From Marivivens sp. (lineage in GTDB: Bacteria; Pseudomonadota; Alphaproteobacteria; Rhodobacterales; Rhodobacteraceae): a DNA stretch of 40,994 bases. Position 1 is the stretch's first letter; each line of letters begins with the position of its first letter. This document shows positions 1 to 7,512 of this stretch, in pieces. The stretch lies in NCBI GenBank assembly GCA_030827165.1, contig JAURFB010000017.1, forward strand, positions 1 through 40,994. Direction: 5' to 3'. Both the position numbers and the translations under genes were made by a program. A model generated the notes under the pieces. It was not told the DNA's origin and did no database searches. It worked only from the letters and a program-made list of their open reading frames with translations.

Positions 1-2
1 AG

Positions 3-77
3 TGGCAGCCCGTAGGGGAGTCGAACCCCTCTTTTCAGGTTGAAAACCTGACGTCCTAACCGATAGACGAACGGGCC
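3..77 (-). tRNA. tRNA-Glu (anticodon UUC)
   Basis: Reading the minus strand, a complete 75-nt cloverleaf can be folded. The acceptor arm GGCCCGT pairs with ACGGGCT, with a G-U pair at 1:72. The anticodon stem TCAGG/CCTGA encloses the loop TTTTCAA, so the anticodon is TTC. The T arm GAGGGGTTCGACTCCCC is canonical, and GCCA at the 3' end is encoded. It lies about 90 bp downstream of recJ on the same strand and may be transcribed with it or from its own promoter. Confidence 0.96.
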
Positions 78-109
78 ACGCTGTGGTGAGGGGGCTTTTA
101 GGGAAAGCG

Positions 110-124
110 CTTGCCTAGGGCAAG
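110..124 (-). terminator. hairpin between recJ and tRNA-Glu, possible terminator
   Basis: A perfect 6-bp stem (CTTGCC/GGCAAG) with a 3-base loop lies in the gap after the recJ stop. On the minus strand it is followed by GCTTTCCC rather than a clean T tract, so intrinsic termination is only a possibility. It could also be an RNA processing signal ahead of the tRNA. Confidence 0.3.
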
Positions 125-164
125 GGGGATTCTGCCGAAAAAATCGGGTTTGGCGAATAAATTT

Positions 165-1943
165 TCAGCGGGCCGGATCAAGGGCTTCGGCGATGTCCTC
201 AAGCCGCAGTTGGACGCTCTTGCGGCCTTGCCAGACGTTGATCTCAAGCCGTCCGGCAAGGTGATATCGTTTGCCCGAGCGATCCATCAGGGCGGGGCCG
301 ACAGGCGTATCCATCGCGCCAAAGGCAATGCCGTCAATCTTGGCGCCCATGCCGTCGCCCGCGGTGAATTTCACATGGCCGGTGCCGACTTCCTTGGCGA
401 AGAGGATCTGCACATCGGGAATCGCAAAGCGGGGGGCAGGGGCGCTGGCGCCGAAGGGGCCGGCCTTGTCGATCTCTTCCACAAGTTCCACGCTTGCCGC
501 GCCGGGCATCAAGAGGCCATCGAGAACCAGATCACGAGGACCGCCCGCGCCCGCGCCCTGACGCGCGAGAAGAACGCCGAGCCGCGCCATTGCCTCCTCA
601 AGCCTGTCGCGGGCGACGGTGAGGCCGGCGGCCATCTTGTGCCCGCCCCCCTTGAGGAGGAGGCCCTCGGCCACGAGCCTTTGGATCGAGGCCCCAAGAT
701 CGACACCCGAGACGGACCGGCCCGAGCCTTTGCCTTCGTCGCCCTCAAGTCCGATGACGATGGCGGGGCGGCCCGTCGCCTCTTTCAGGCGCGAAGCGAC
801 GATGCCGACAACGCCGGGATGCCAGCCTTCGCCTGCCGCCCAGACGATCGGGCCCTCGATCCCCCGCGCCTCTGCCTGGGCAAGCGCGGCTTCGCGGACT
901 TGATCCTCAAGTTCGCGCCGCTCCTCGTTGAGATGGTCCAGCTGGGCGGCGATGGCGCCGGCTTCATGGGGGTTGGTGCAGGTCAGAAGGCGCAGCCCGA
1001 GGTCGGCCTTGCCGATGCGCCCGCCGGCATTGACCCGTGGGCCAAGGAGAAAGCCGAGGTGATAGGAGGTCGGCGCCGCATCCATCCGCGCCACGTCGGC
1101 AAGCGCTCTGATCCCAAGCCTCTCCCGCCGCGCCATGACCGCGAGCCCTTGCCGGACGAAAGCGCGGTTGACCCCGGTGAGTGGGGCAACGTCGGCCACA
1201 GTGCCAAGCGCCACGAGGTCGAGTAGGCCCATGAGGTCCGGCCCCGATTTTCCCGCAGCGCGCAGCTGGCGGTTGGCCTCGACGAGCGCGAGAAACACGA
1301 CCCCGGCGGCGCAGAGGTGGCCAAGATCGCCGCTCTCATCTTGCCGGTTGGGGTTCACCACCGCATGGGCGGGGGGCAGTGTCTCGCCACCGAGGTGATG
1401 GTCGAGCACAACCACATCGGCCCCTTTGGCGGCTGCGATCGGGCCGTGCGAGAGCGTGCCGCAATCGACGCAGACGATGAGCGAATGATCCTTGGCCAGT
1501 GCGGCCATCGCCGGCTCGTTGGGGCCATAGCCCTCGGCGATCCGGTCAGGGACATAAAGCGTTGCCTCTTGGCCCATCTCGCGCAGCCACAGGTAGACGA
1601 GCGCGCCCGAGGTCGCGCCGTCGACGTCATAATCGGCGAAGATGGCGATGCGCTCGCCCCTGGTCACCGCCTTCACAAGGCGTTCTGCCGCCTTGCCCAT
1701 GTCGCGCAGGGTCAGCGGATCAGGCAGAAGGTCGCGCAAGGTCGGGCTGAGGAAACCCTTGGCCTCTTCGGGGGCAACGCCGCGATGGGCCAGCACGCGG
1801 GCCACTGGCAGGGGCAGATGGGTGGTCTGCACCAGCGCCTCGGCGGCGCGGTCCTCCGCCGCGGTGGGGCCACGCCACGGCCGGCCGGTGGCCGAGGCGG
1901 AAACGCCGAGATAGGCCTGCGCGGGGGTGCTGGTGTCCGTCAT
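165..1943 (-). CDS. recJ: single-stranded-DNA-specific 5'-3' exonuclease RecJ
   Basis: The 592-residue product has the full length of RecJ. The DHH phosphoesterase core is present: FADYDVDG at residues 102-109, CVDCGT near 158-163 and the signature VVLDHHLGG around 178-186. A DHHA1-type region follows (EGWHPGVVGIVASRL, then GKGSGRS), and a C-terminal OB-like domain ends the protein. RecJ degrades single-stranded DNA 5' to 3' in recombination and mismatch or base-excision repair, using metal ions held by the Asp and His residues. It is the last protein gene of a minus-strand run hom-glpX-recJ; the gap from glpX is only 46 bp, so one transcript is likely. The chosen ATG is preceded by AGGATCG. 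Confidence 0.95.
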   Translation of the reverse strand: MTDTSTPAQAYLGVSASATGRPWRGPTAAEDRAAEALVQTTHLPLPVARVLAHRGVAPEEAKGFLSPTLRDLLPDPLTLRDMGKAAERLVKAVTRGERIAIFADYDVDGATSGALVYLWLREMGQEATLYVPDRIAEGYGPNEPAMAALAKDHSLIVCVDCGTLSHGPIAAAKGADVVVLDHHLGGETLPPAHAVVNPNRQDESGDLGHLCAAGVVFLALVEANRQLRAAGKSGPDLMGLLDLVALGTVADVAPLTGVNRAFVRQGLAVMARRERLGIRALADVARMDAAPTSYHLGFLLGPRVNAGGRIGKADLGLRLLTCTNPHEAGAIAAQLDHLNEERRELEDQVREAALAQAEARGIEGPIVWAAGEGWHPGVVGIVASRLKEATGRPAIVIGLEGDEGKGSGRSVSGVDLGASIQRLVAEGLLLKGGGHKMAAGLTVARDRLEEAMARLGVLLARQGAGAGGPRDLVLDGLLMPGAASVELVEEIDKAGPFGASAPAPRFAIPDVQILFAKEVGTGHVKFTAGDGMGAKIDGIAFGAMDTPVGPALMDRSGKRYHLAGRLEINVWQGRKSVQLRLEDIAEALDPAR

Positions 1944-1989
1944 GGGGCGATCCTAGGCCGGAGGGGCGGGATTCGCCACAGGCGCGGGA

Positions 1990-2958
1990 TCACTTGCCGA
2001 CGGGATGGCGATAGTTCATCCGCCGGACCGAACCGGTTTTCGAGCGCATCAGGATCGTCTCGGCGGTCAGCCAGCCGGGCTCGCGCTTGATGCCGGGCAG
2101 AAGGCTCCCGTCGGTGACGCCGGTTGCGGCAAAGATCACGTCAGCCGTGACCATGTCGTCGCGGGTATAGATGCGGTCGAGGTCGGTGATGCCGGCCTTG
2201 TGGGCGCGGGCGCGTTCGTATTCGTTGCGGAACAGCAGCTTGCCAAGGATCTGTCCGCCCATGCATTTGAGCGCAGCCGCGGCAAGAACACCCTCGGGCG
2301 CGCCGCCAGAGCCCATATACATATCGATGCCGGTTTTCTCGGGCTCGGCGCAGTGCATGACTCCGGCCACATCGCCATCAGTAATCAAGCGGATCGCGGC
2401 GCCGGTCGAGCGGATCTCGGCAATCATCTCTTCATGGCGGGGGCGCTCAAGAACGCAGACGGTGATATCCTCAGGTGCGCAGCCCTTGGCCTTGGCCAGG
2501 GCGGTCACACGCTCGGCCGGCGACATTTCAAGGGTCACGGTGCCTTCTGTAAAGCCGGGGCCGATCGCCAGTTTTTCCATATAGGTGTCGGGCGCGTGCA
2601 GCATCGAGCCGCGCGGGCCCATCGCGATCACGGCAAGCGCGTTGGGCATGTCCTTGGCGGTGAGGGTCGTGCCCTCAAGCGGGTCGAGCGCGATATCGAC
2701 GGCGGGGCCTTTGCCCGTTCCAACCTCTTCCCCGATATAGAGCATCGGCGCCTCGTCGCGTTCGCCTTCGCCGATCACCACCACGCCGGCAATATCGAGT
2801 AGGTTAAGCTGCTTGCGCATTGCGTCCACGGCGGCCTGATCGGCGGCCTTTTCGTCGCCGCGGCCGATGAGGCGGGCCGAAGCCAGCGCCGCCGCCTCCG
2901 AGACACGCGCCAGACCCAGAGACAGCATCCGGTCGTTGAAATCGATCTTCTCGGCCAT
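1990..2958 (-). CDS. glpX: class II fructose-1,6-bisphosphatase
   Basis: The 322-residue protein matches the GlpX family in length and motifs. These include GEGERDEAPMLYIGEEVG at residues 63-80 and the metal/substrate loop DPLEGTT at 92-98. It removes the 1-phosphate of fructose 1,6-bisphosphate, the committed step of gluconeogenesis; in autotrophic relatives the same family also serves the Calvin cycle. The start ATG is supported by the ribosome binding site TAGGAG eight bases upstream. It lies between hom and recJ on the same strand. No Calvin-cycle gene is nearby, so a gluconeogenic role is the simpler reading. Confidence 0.95.
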   Translation of the reverse strand: MAEKIDFNDRMLSLGLARVSEAAALASARLIGRGDEKAADQAAVDAMRKQLNLLDIAGVVVIGEGERDEAPMLYIGEEVGTGKGPAVDIALDPLEGTTLTAKDMPNALAVIAMGPRGSMLHAPDTYMEKLAIGPGFTEGTVTLEMSPAERVTALAKAKGCAPEDITVCVLERPRHEEMIAEIRSTGAAIRLITDGDVAGVMHCAEPEKTGIDMYMGSGGAPEGVLAAAALKCMGGQILGKLLFRNEYERARAHKAGITDLDRIYTRDDMVTADVIFAATGVTDGSLLPGIKREPGWLTAETILMRSKTGSVRRMNYRHPVGK

Positions 2959-3039
2959 CGGGCGGCTCCTATCTAATGTATGGGGCTGGCCTACCCCTTC
3001 TCAGGGGCCGGTGACAAGCCTGTGACCGCTAACCGACGC

Positions 3040-4326
3040 TCAGACGGCTTCGATGCGGATCGCCACGGGCGATCCCTCGACAACTCCGGTCGTCGCCATG
3101 CCAGCAAGAGCCTCGTCGAGCGAGGAACGGGTCGTCTTGTGGGTCACGATGAGCACGGGCGCGGTGGCGTCCTGATGTCCATACTGGCGCATCCGGTCGA
3201 TCGAGATACCCGCCTCGCCCAGAACCCGTGCGACCTTGGCGAGGGCGCCGGGTTTGTCCTGAAGCTGGAGCCGCAGGTAGTAGGGCGCGGGCACGGCGGC
3301 GCGGGCGGCGCGGGCCTTGCGAAGGGTCGTGGCGGGCTGGCCGAAGGTTGAAATGCGGATGCCGCGTGCAATGTCGAGCACATCGGCCATCACCGCGCTC
3401 GCGGTCGGGCCTTCGCCTGCGCCAGCGCCGCGCAAGACGATCTGGCCCACGCTGTCGCCTTCGAGGACCACCATGTTGGTGCCACCCTGAAGCTGGCCCA
3501 AGGGCGAGGTGTCGGGCACAAGGCAGGGCGACATCCGCTGCTCAAGTCCCCGGCCAGTCATCTGCGCCACCCCGAGGAGCTTGATCTTGTAGCCCATGTC
3601 GGCGGCCTGATGGATATCCTCGATGGTGATCGCGCCGATGCCCTCAAGCTCGACCGCCGGGAAATCGACCTGCGTGCCAAAGGCGATGGCGGCGAGAAGC
3701 GAAAGCTTGTGGCCCGCGTCAATCCCGCCCACGTCGAGGTTGGGATCGGCTTCAAGATAGCCAAGACCATCAGCCTCGTCAAAGGCCTCTTCATAGGTCA
3801 GGCCCGCATTCTCCATCCGTGTCAGGATATAGTTGCAGGTGCCGTTCATCACACCCATGACGCGGCCGATCTCGTTGCCGGCGAGGCCCTCAGTCAGCGC
3901 CTTGATCACCGGAATACCGCCCGCGACGGCGGCTTCGAAACGGATCACATGACCCGCAGCCTCGGCCGCGAGGGCGAGCGGCTGGCCATGATGCGCCAAA
4001 AGCGCCTTGTTGGCTGTGACGACATCCTTGCCAGCGGCAATCGCCGCCTCCGTCGCGTCCTTGGCGGGGCCTTCCGAGCCGCCCATCAGCTCGACGAACA
4101 CATCCACATCGTCACGGCGGGCAAGGGCGACGGGATCATCTTCCCATGCATACTCGCCAAGTGGCACGCCACGATCCTTGCCCTTGGAGCGGGCAGAGAC
4201 CGCGGTGATCACGATTTGCCGACCAGTGCGCTGGGCCAAAAGCTCCGCATGATTGCGAACGATCTTGACCACACCGATGCCGACCGTTCCGAGACCAGCG
4301 ATACCAAGGCGAAGAGGCTGAGACAT
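3040..4326 (-). CDS. hom: homoserine dehydrogenase with C-terminal ACT domain
   Basis: The protein has 428 residues. The N-terminal Rossmann domain carries GIAGLGTVGIG (residues 8-18) for NAD(P) binding. The catalytic domain contains GVMNGTCNYILTRM (158-171) and GGIDAGHKLSLLAAIAF (200-216), which includes the conserved Asp and Lys. The last 80 residues form an ACT domain (PYYLRLQLQDKPGALAKVA), the usual site of threonine feedback. It reduces aspartate semialdehyde to homoserine, the branch point to threonine and methionine. It appears to be the first gene of the minus-strand group with glpX and recJ. Confidence 0.95.
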   Translation of the reverse strand: MSQPLRLGIAGLGTVGIGVVKIVRNHAELLAQRTGRQIVITAVSARSKGKDRGVPLGEYAWEDDPVALARRDDVDVFVELMGGSEGPAKDATEAAIAAGKDVVTANKALLAHHGQPLALAAEAAGHVIRFEAAVAGGIPVIKALTEGLAGNEIGRVMGVMNGTCNYILTRMENAGLTYEEAFDEADGLGYLEADPNLDVGGIDAGHKLSLLAAIAFGTQVDFPAVELEGIGAITIEDIHQAADMGYKIKLLGVAQMTGRGLEQRMSPCLVPDTSPLGQLQGGTNMVVLEGDSVGQIVLRGAGAGEGPTASAVMADVLDIARGIRISTFGQPATTLRKARAARAAVPAPYYLRLQLQDKPGALAKVARVLGEAGISIDRMRQYGHQDATAPVLIVTHKTTRSSLDEALAGMATTGVVEGSPVAIRIEAV

Positions 4327-4375
4327 AGTGAGTCCGTCTTTTTTGTTCTCTGAGGCTGTTAGCGTGTCGGCGGCA

Positions 4376-4636
4376 CTACTGCAACGCGCTGTTGTCGAAG
4401 TGGTAGGCCCGCAGGGTTTCGGCGCGGGCGCGTAGCGCCGCCAATCGGGCGGCCATTCCGGCGGCCAGGTCGGGTGTCTGGATTTGGGTTTCCGCAGGTC
4501 CGGCCCAAAGCGCGGCCAGTTCCGACTGGTTCAATAGCTGCGGGTATTCGCCCGAAAACGCCTCGCTCATACGCTCCGGTAGCGCCGGAACGCAGGCCGC
4601 AAGGGCCAGGCAGAGCAAGATCAGCGAAACGCGCAT
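4376..4636 (-). CDS. small predicted lipoprotein of unknown function
   Basis: The 86-residue product begins MRVSLILLCLALAAC, a short charged start, a hydrophobic core and a lipobox ending LAAC with the modified Cys at residue 15. The mature part, about 70 residues, is rich in Ala, Leu and Arg and looks helical (AAGMAARLAALRARAETLRAY). No domain is recognised. It lies 49 bp upstream of hom on the same strand and could head that transcript. The tetR gene is divergent from it. Confidence 0.7.
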   Translation of the reverse strand: MRVSLILLCLALAACVPALPERMSEAFSGEYPQLLNQSELAALWAGPAETQIQTPDLAAGMAARLAALRARAETLRAYHFDNSALQ

Positions 4637-4722
4637 CAGGATAGGCCGTCAGGAAAGGCTGCGCGACCATACAAGCGAGGCTTTGGCGGGGGCAAGCGGG
4701 CGCCAAGACTTTTCGGCAGGGC

Positions 4723-4751
4723 TTTTCAACTGAACAGATGTTCAGTTAGAT
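4723..4751 (+). promoter_or_regulatory. tetR promoter with palindromic operator in the spacer
   Basis: A perfect inverted repeat, AACTGAACA, two bases (GA), TGTTCAGTT, occupies 4728-4747. It fits between a -35-like TTTTCA (4723-4728) and a -10-like TTAGAT (4746-4751) that are 17 bp apart. This is the classic placement for an autorepressing TetR operator. The predicted transcription start falls on or next to the A of the tetR ATG at 4758, so the mRNA would be leaderless. The palindrome is seen directly; the promoter elements and the regulator assignment are inferred. Confidence 0.75.
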
Positions 4752-4757
4752 GCCAAT

Positions 4758-5345
4758 ATGGCGCGCAAACAAGGCTCTCATTCCGACATTACCGGCCCCA
4801 AGGTCCGCGAGGCGGCGCTGCGGCTCATCGCCCGGCACGGTTATGCGGCGGTGTCGATGCGGCAGCTCGCGGCCGAAGTTGGCGTGCAGGCGGGGGCGCT
4901 TTACAACTACACGCCCGACAAACAGGCCCTTTTGTTCGACATGATGCGGGATCATCTGGTCGATGTGATCGAAAGCTTCGACAGGGCCGATCCCAAGACC
5001 GATGCACAAAGTCGCCTCAGGGCCTTCGTCAGCTTTCACATCCGCTATCACTTGCCGCGCGCCGATGCTGTTTTTGTCGCCTATATGGAGCTGCGCAACC
5101 TGTCGCCTGAGAATTTTGCTGCCATCGAAAAGCTGCGCCGCGCCTATGAGGACAGGCTCGAGGCGATTTTGCGGCAGGGCGAGGCGGAAGGGGCTTTCGC
5201 GATGAAGGACGCGCGGATTACGACCCGCGCAATCATCGGGATGCTCACCGGTTTCTTCACATGGTATCGCCAAGAGGGCCGCCTGCCTCTCGAAGAGGTC
5301 GAGGCGATCTATTGGGATCTGGTCTGCAAGGCGGTTGCCCGCTGA
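4758..5345 (+). CDS. TetR/AcrR family transcriptional regulator
   Basis: The 195-residue protein has an N-terminal helix-turn-helix typical of TetR: AALRLIARHGYAAVSMRQLAAEVGVQAGALYNYTPDKQALL, roughly residues 16-56. The C-terminal ligand domain (about 70-190) resembles the KstR2-like class, which often senses acyl-CoA compounds; this is a family-level impression only. The ATG at 4758 is preferred over one at 4750 because the latter is out of frame. There is no Shine-Dalgarno sequence and the promoter abuts the start, which suggests leaderless translation. Its stop codon is immediately followed by the stop of the convergent pirin gene, with no base between them. The target besides itself is not evident; the pirin gene is not in the same direction. 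Confidence 0.9.
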   Translation: MARKQGSHSDITGPKVREAALRLIARHGYAAVSMRQLAAEVGVQAGALYNYTPDKQALLFDMMRDHLVDVIESFDRADPKTDAQSRLRAFVSFHIRYHLPRADAVFVAYMELRNLSPENFAAIEKLRRAYEDRLEAILRQGEAEGAFAMKDARITTRAIIGMLTGFFTWYRQEGRLPLEEVEAIYWDLVCKAVAR

Positions 5346-6257
5346 TCAGTGGGCGGGCTTGATGAAGGTGCCGTTGCGAAGATCCCGGATCGCCTGCTGT
5401 ATCTCGTCCTTGGTGTTCATCACGATCGGCCCGTGCCAGGCGACAGGCTCTTCCAGTGGTGCGCCGGAAATCAAGAGGAAACGGATGCCTTCGGGCCCCG
5501 CCTGAACCTTGATCTCGTCGCCCGTGCCGAAGCGGATGAGCGTGCGGTTGCCCGACATATCGCGAATGTTGACCTCTTCGCCCATGACCTCTTTTTCAAG
5601 AAGCACGCCCTGCGGCTTGGACGCATCGACAAACTGGCCCGCGCCCGAAAAGACATAGGCAAAGGCGCGGCGGTAGGTGTCGATCTTGATGGTCTTGGTC
5701 ACGCCGGGCGGGACCGATATATCAAGGTATTGCGGATCGGCGGCGATGCCGTCGACCGGCCTGCGCTTGCCCCAGAACTCGCCGACAACAACCTTCACCT
5801 TGGTGCCGTCATCGTCGATGATGACCGGGATATCCTTGGATTTCACGTCCTGATAGCGCGGGGCCGTCATTTTCAGGCTCGACGGCAGGTTGGCCCAAAG
5901 CTGAAAGCCGTGCATCTGGCCGACGATATTGCCCTTGGGCATCTCTTGATGAAGGATGCCTGATCCGGCGGTCATCCACTGCACATCGCCCGCGCCAAGC
6001 GCGCCTTCGTTGCCGAGGCTGTCCCCGTGATCGACGGTTCCGGCCAGAACATAAGTGATCGTCTCGATGCCGCGATGGGGGTGCCACGGAAAGCCGCGCA
6101 TATAATCATCGGGGCGGTCGCCACGGAAATCGTCGAATAACAGGAAGGGATCAAGCTCGGTCGGATCCTGAAAGCCGAAGGCGCGGTGCAGGCGCACACC
6201 GGCGCCTTCCATCGTCGGGGCGGCGCGGCGGGTCTCGAGGGTGGGGCGCAGGGACAT
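5346..6257 (-). CDS. pirin family protein (bicupin)
   Basis: The 303-residue protein carries the pirin N-terminal cupin. The metal ligands are visible as HPHRGIET (His59, His61) and LHQE (His103, Glu105). A C-terminal pirin domain follows. Bacterial pirins have been described as quercetinases or as redox-sensing partners of other proteins, and the sequence does not decide between these. The start at 6257 is chosen over an upstream ATG at 6392 because AAAGGAGAA lies just ahead of it and the family begins there. The gene converges on tetR with zero spacing. Confidence 0.92.
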   Translation of the reverse strand: MSLRPTLETRRAAPTMEGAGVRLHRAFGFQDPTELDPFLLFDDFRGDRPDDYMRGFPWHPHRGIETITYVLAGTVDHGDSLGNEGALGAGDVQWMTAGSGILHQEMPKGNIVGQMHGFQLWANLPSSLKMTAPRYQDVKSKDIPVIIDDDGTKVKVVVGEFWGKRRPVDGIAADPQYLDISVPPGVTKTIKIDTYRRAFAYVFSGAGQFVDASKPQGVLLEKEVMGEEVNIRDMSGNRTLIRFGTGDEIKVQAGPEGIRFLLISGAPLEEPVAWHGPIVMNTKDEIQQAIRDLRNGTFIKPAH

Positions 6258-6383
6258 GAGATTCTCCTTTGAATGGAAGATAGGCTTTGGTCCGCGATGC
6301 GGCAATGCGTGCCGCTGTGGATCGGCGCAGGTGGATTGTGCGCCGGTGCAAGACTGGATAGGGAGGCGCAAAGGAGAAAGCTC

Positions 6384-6869
6384 ATGCTGCACCAGCCCGA
6401 CGAAAACGGCGTTTACGCCAGAGTCTATGCGGCGCCGATGCGGCGACTGTTTGCCTATGCGATGCTCGTCTCGCTTGGTGCGCTTCTTCTATGGCTGGTT
6501 TTCACAACCCCGCCGACCGCCGGCTGGGCTGTCTTGATGGGTCTGATTGCCGTCGGCGCCCTTTATCTGGCCGAGCGCACCCGCCGCGCCACCGCGACCG
6601 TGCTGGAGCTTACGGCCGAAGAGCTGCGCGACAGCTCGGGGCGGGTCTTGGCGCGTGTGGAGGATATCGAGAAGATCGATAGGGGCGTTTTCGCTTTCAA
6701 GCCGTCGAACGGCTTTCTTTTGAAAACCAAGGGTTCCGCCCCTGCCGCCTGGGCGCCGGGAATCTGGTGGCGCGTCGGCCGACGGGTGGGCGTGGGCGGT
6801 GTCGTGCCGTCGGCGCCGGCGAAATACATGGCCGAAGTGATCGGCAGCTGGGTCGAGACCCGCCGTTAG
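6384..6869 (+). CDS. two-TM membrane protein of unknown function
   Basis: The 161-residue protein has two hydrophobic segments, about residues 21-42 and 46-64. A soluble C-terminal half follows (TVLELTAEELRDSSGRVLARVEDIEKIDRG), which has the look of a small PH-like domain often found after a TM pair. The start ATG at 6384 follows AAGGAG at a good distance; an in-frame ATG at 6273 lies in the pirin leader and lacks such a signal. It is divergent from pirin, and the 126-bp gap should hold both promoters. No function can be assigned. Confidence 0.8.
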   Translation: MLHQPDENGVYARVYAAPMRRLFAYAMLVSLGALLLWLVFTTPPTAGWAVLMGLIAVGALYLAERTRRATATVLELTAEELRDSSGRVLARVEDIEKIDRGVFAFKPSNGFLLKTKGSAPAAWAPGIWWRVGRRVGVGGVVPSAPAKYMAEVIGSWVETRR

Positions 6870-7106
6870 GTTTCGGGGCGAGAGCCCGCCGAATTGGCGC
6901 CATTGGACGGCGATTCTACAGCTCGGGCCGATGGGCGCGCAATTGCCGTTCCGGCCAGCGAATACCGATGCAATCTTCTGAAATGGGCGCGATTGTTTGC
7001 GGCTGAGTGCACAAACACCCCTTTGGCCCCCCTTCTGCCAAACTCCCGCCACATTGAACGTCCACTTCCCGAATTAAGTGTTGACCGAATTCCGAAAGGG
7101 AAGCGT

Positions 7107-7511
7107 ATGTCGCTCCGGTTCGTGGGATATTTTAAAAGGTTTCGTCGCGACGAGCGTGGTTCCGCCACGATCGAGGCCGTGCTGTGGCTTCCGCTCTTCG
7201 TAATCTTCTTTGTGATGATCGCCGATGTATCGCTGGTGTTCTTCCGCCAGACCGAGGTTCTGCGCGTGGTTCAGGACGGCAACAGGGCGCTTTCCGTTGG
7301 CCGGCTTGCCGGCGCGGCCGAGGTCGAGCAATTCGTCAAGGATCGCATCGCTCCCATGACCACAAGGGCGCAGGTGACGACGACCGTCGACAGCGGGGTC
7401 ATCGACACGCGGGCGCTTGTGCCGGTTGAGGATCTGGTGGCTGTGGGAATGTTCAATTTCCTTAACGGTTATGACATCGCCGTTCAGTCCAGCCACTATG
7501 TGGAGTGGTAG
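7107..7511 (+). CDS. TadE-like pseudopilin
   Basis: The 134-residue protein has a short basic N-terminus ending in RRDERGSATIEAVLWLPLF, followed by one hydrophobic helix (about 24-45). This is the processing-site plus helix pattern of TadE-like pseudopilins. The ATG at 7107 follows GAAAGGGAAGC. The gene ends one base before the start of the tadG-like gene, so the two are surely co-transcribed. TadE-family minor pilins act with TadG in tight-adherence (Flp) pilus assembly. The rest of a tad locus is not in this window, so partners must be encoded elsewhere. Confidence 0.82.
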   Translation: MSLRFVGYFKRFRRDERGSATIEAVLWLPLFVIFFVMIADVSLVFFRQTEVLRVVQDGNRALSVGRLAGAAEVEQFVKDRIAPMTTRAQVTTTVDSGVIDTRALVPVEDLVAVGMFNFLNGYDIAVQSSHYVEW

Positions 7512-7512
7512 G

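Noticed and set aside
111-1226. Long open frame antisense to recJ
   Set aside because: It mirrors recJ, has no family signature and shows the Gly/Ala/Arg-rich composition of antisense frames in GC-rich genes.
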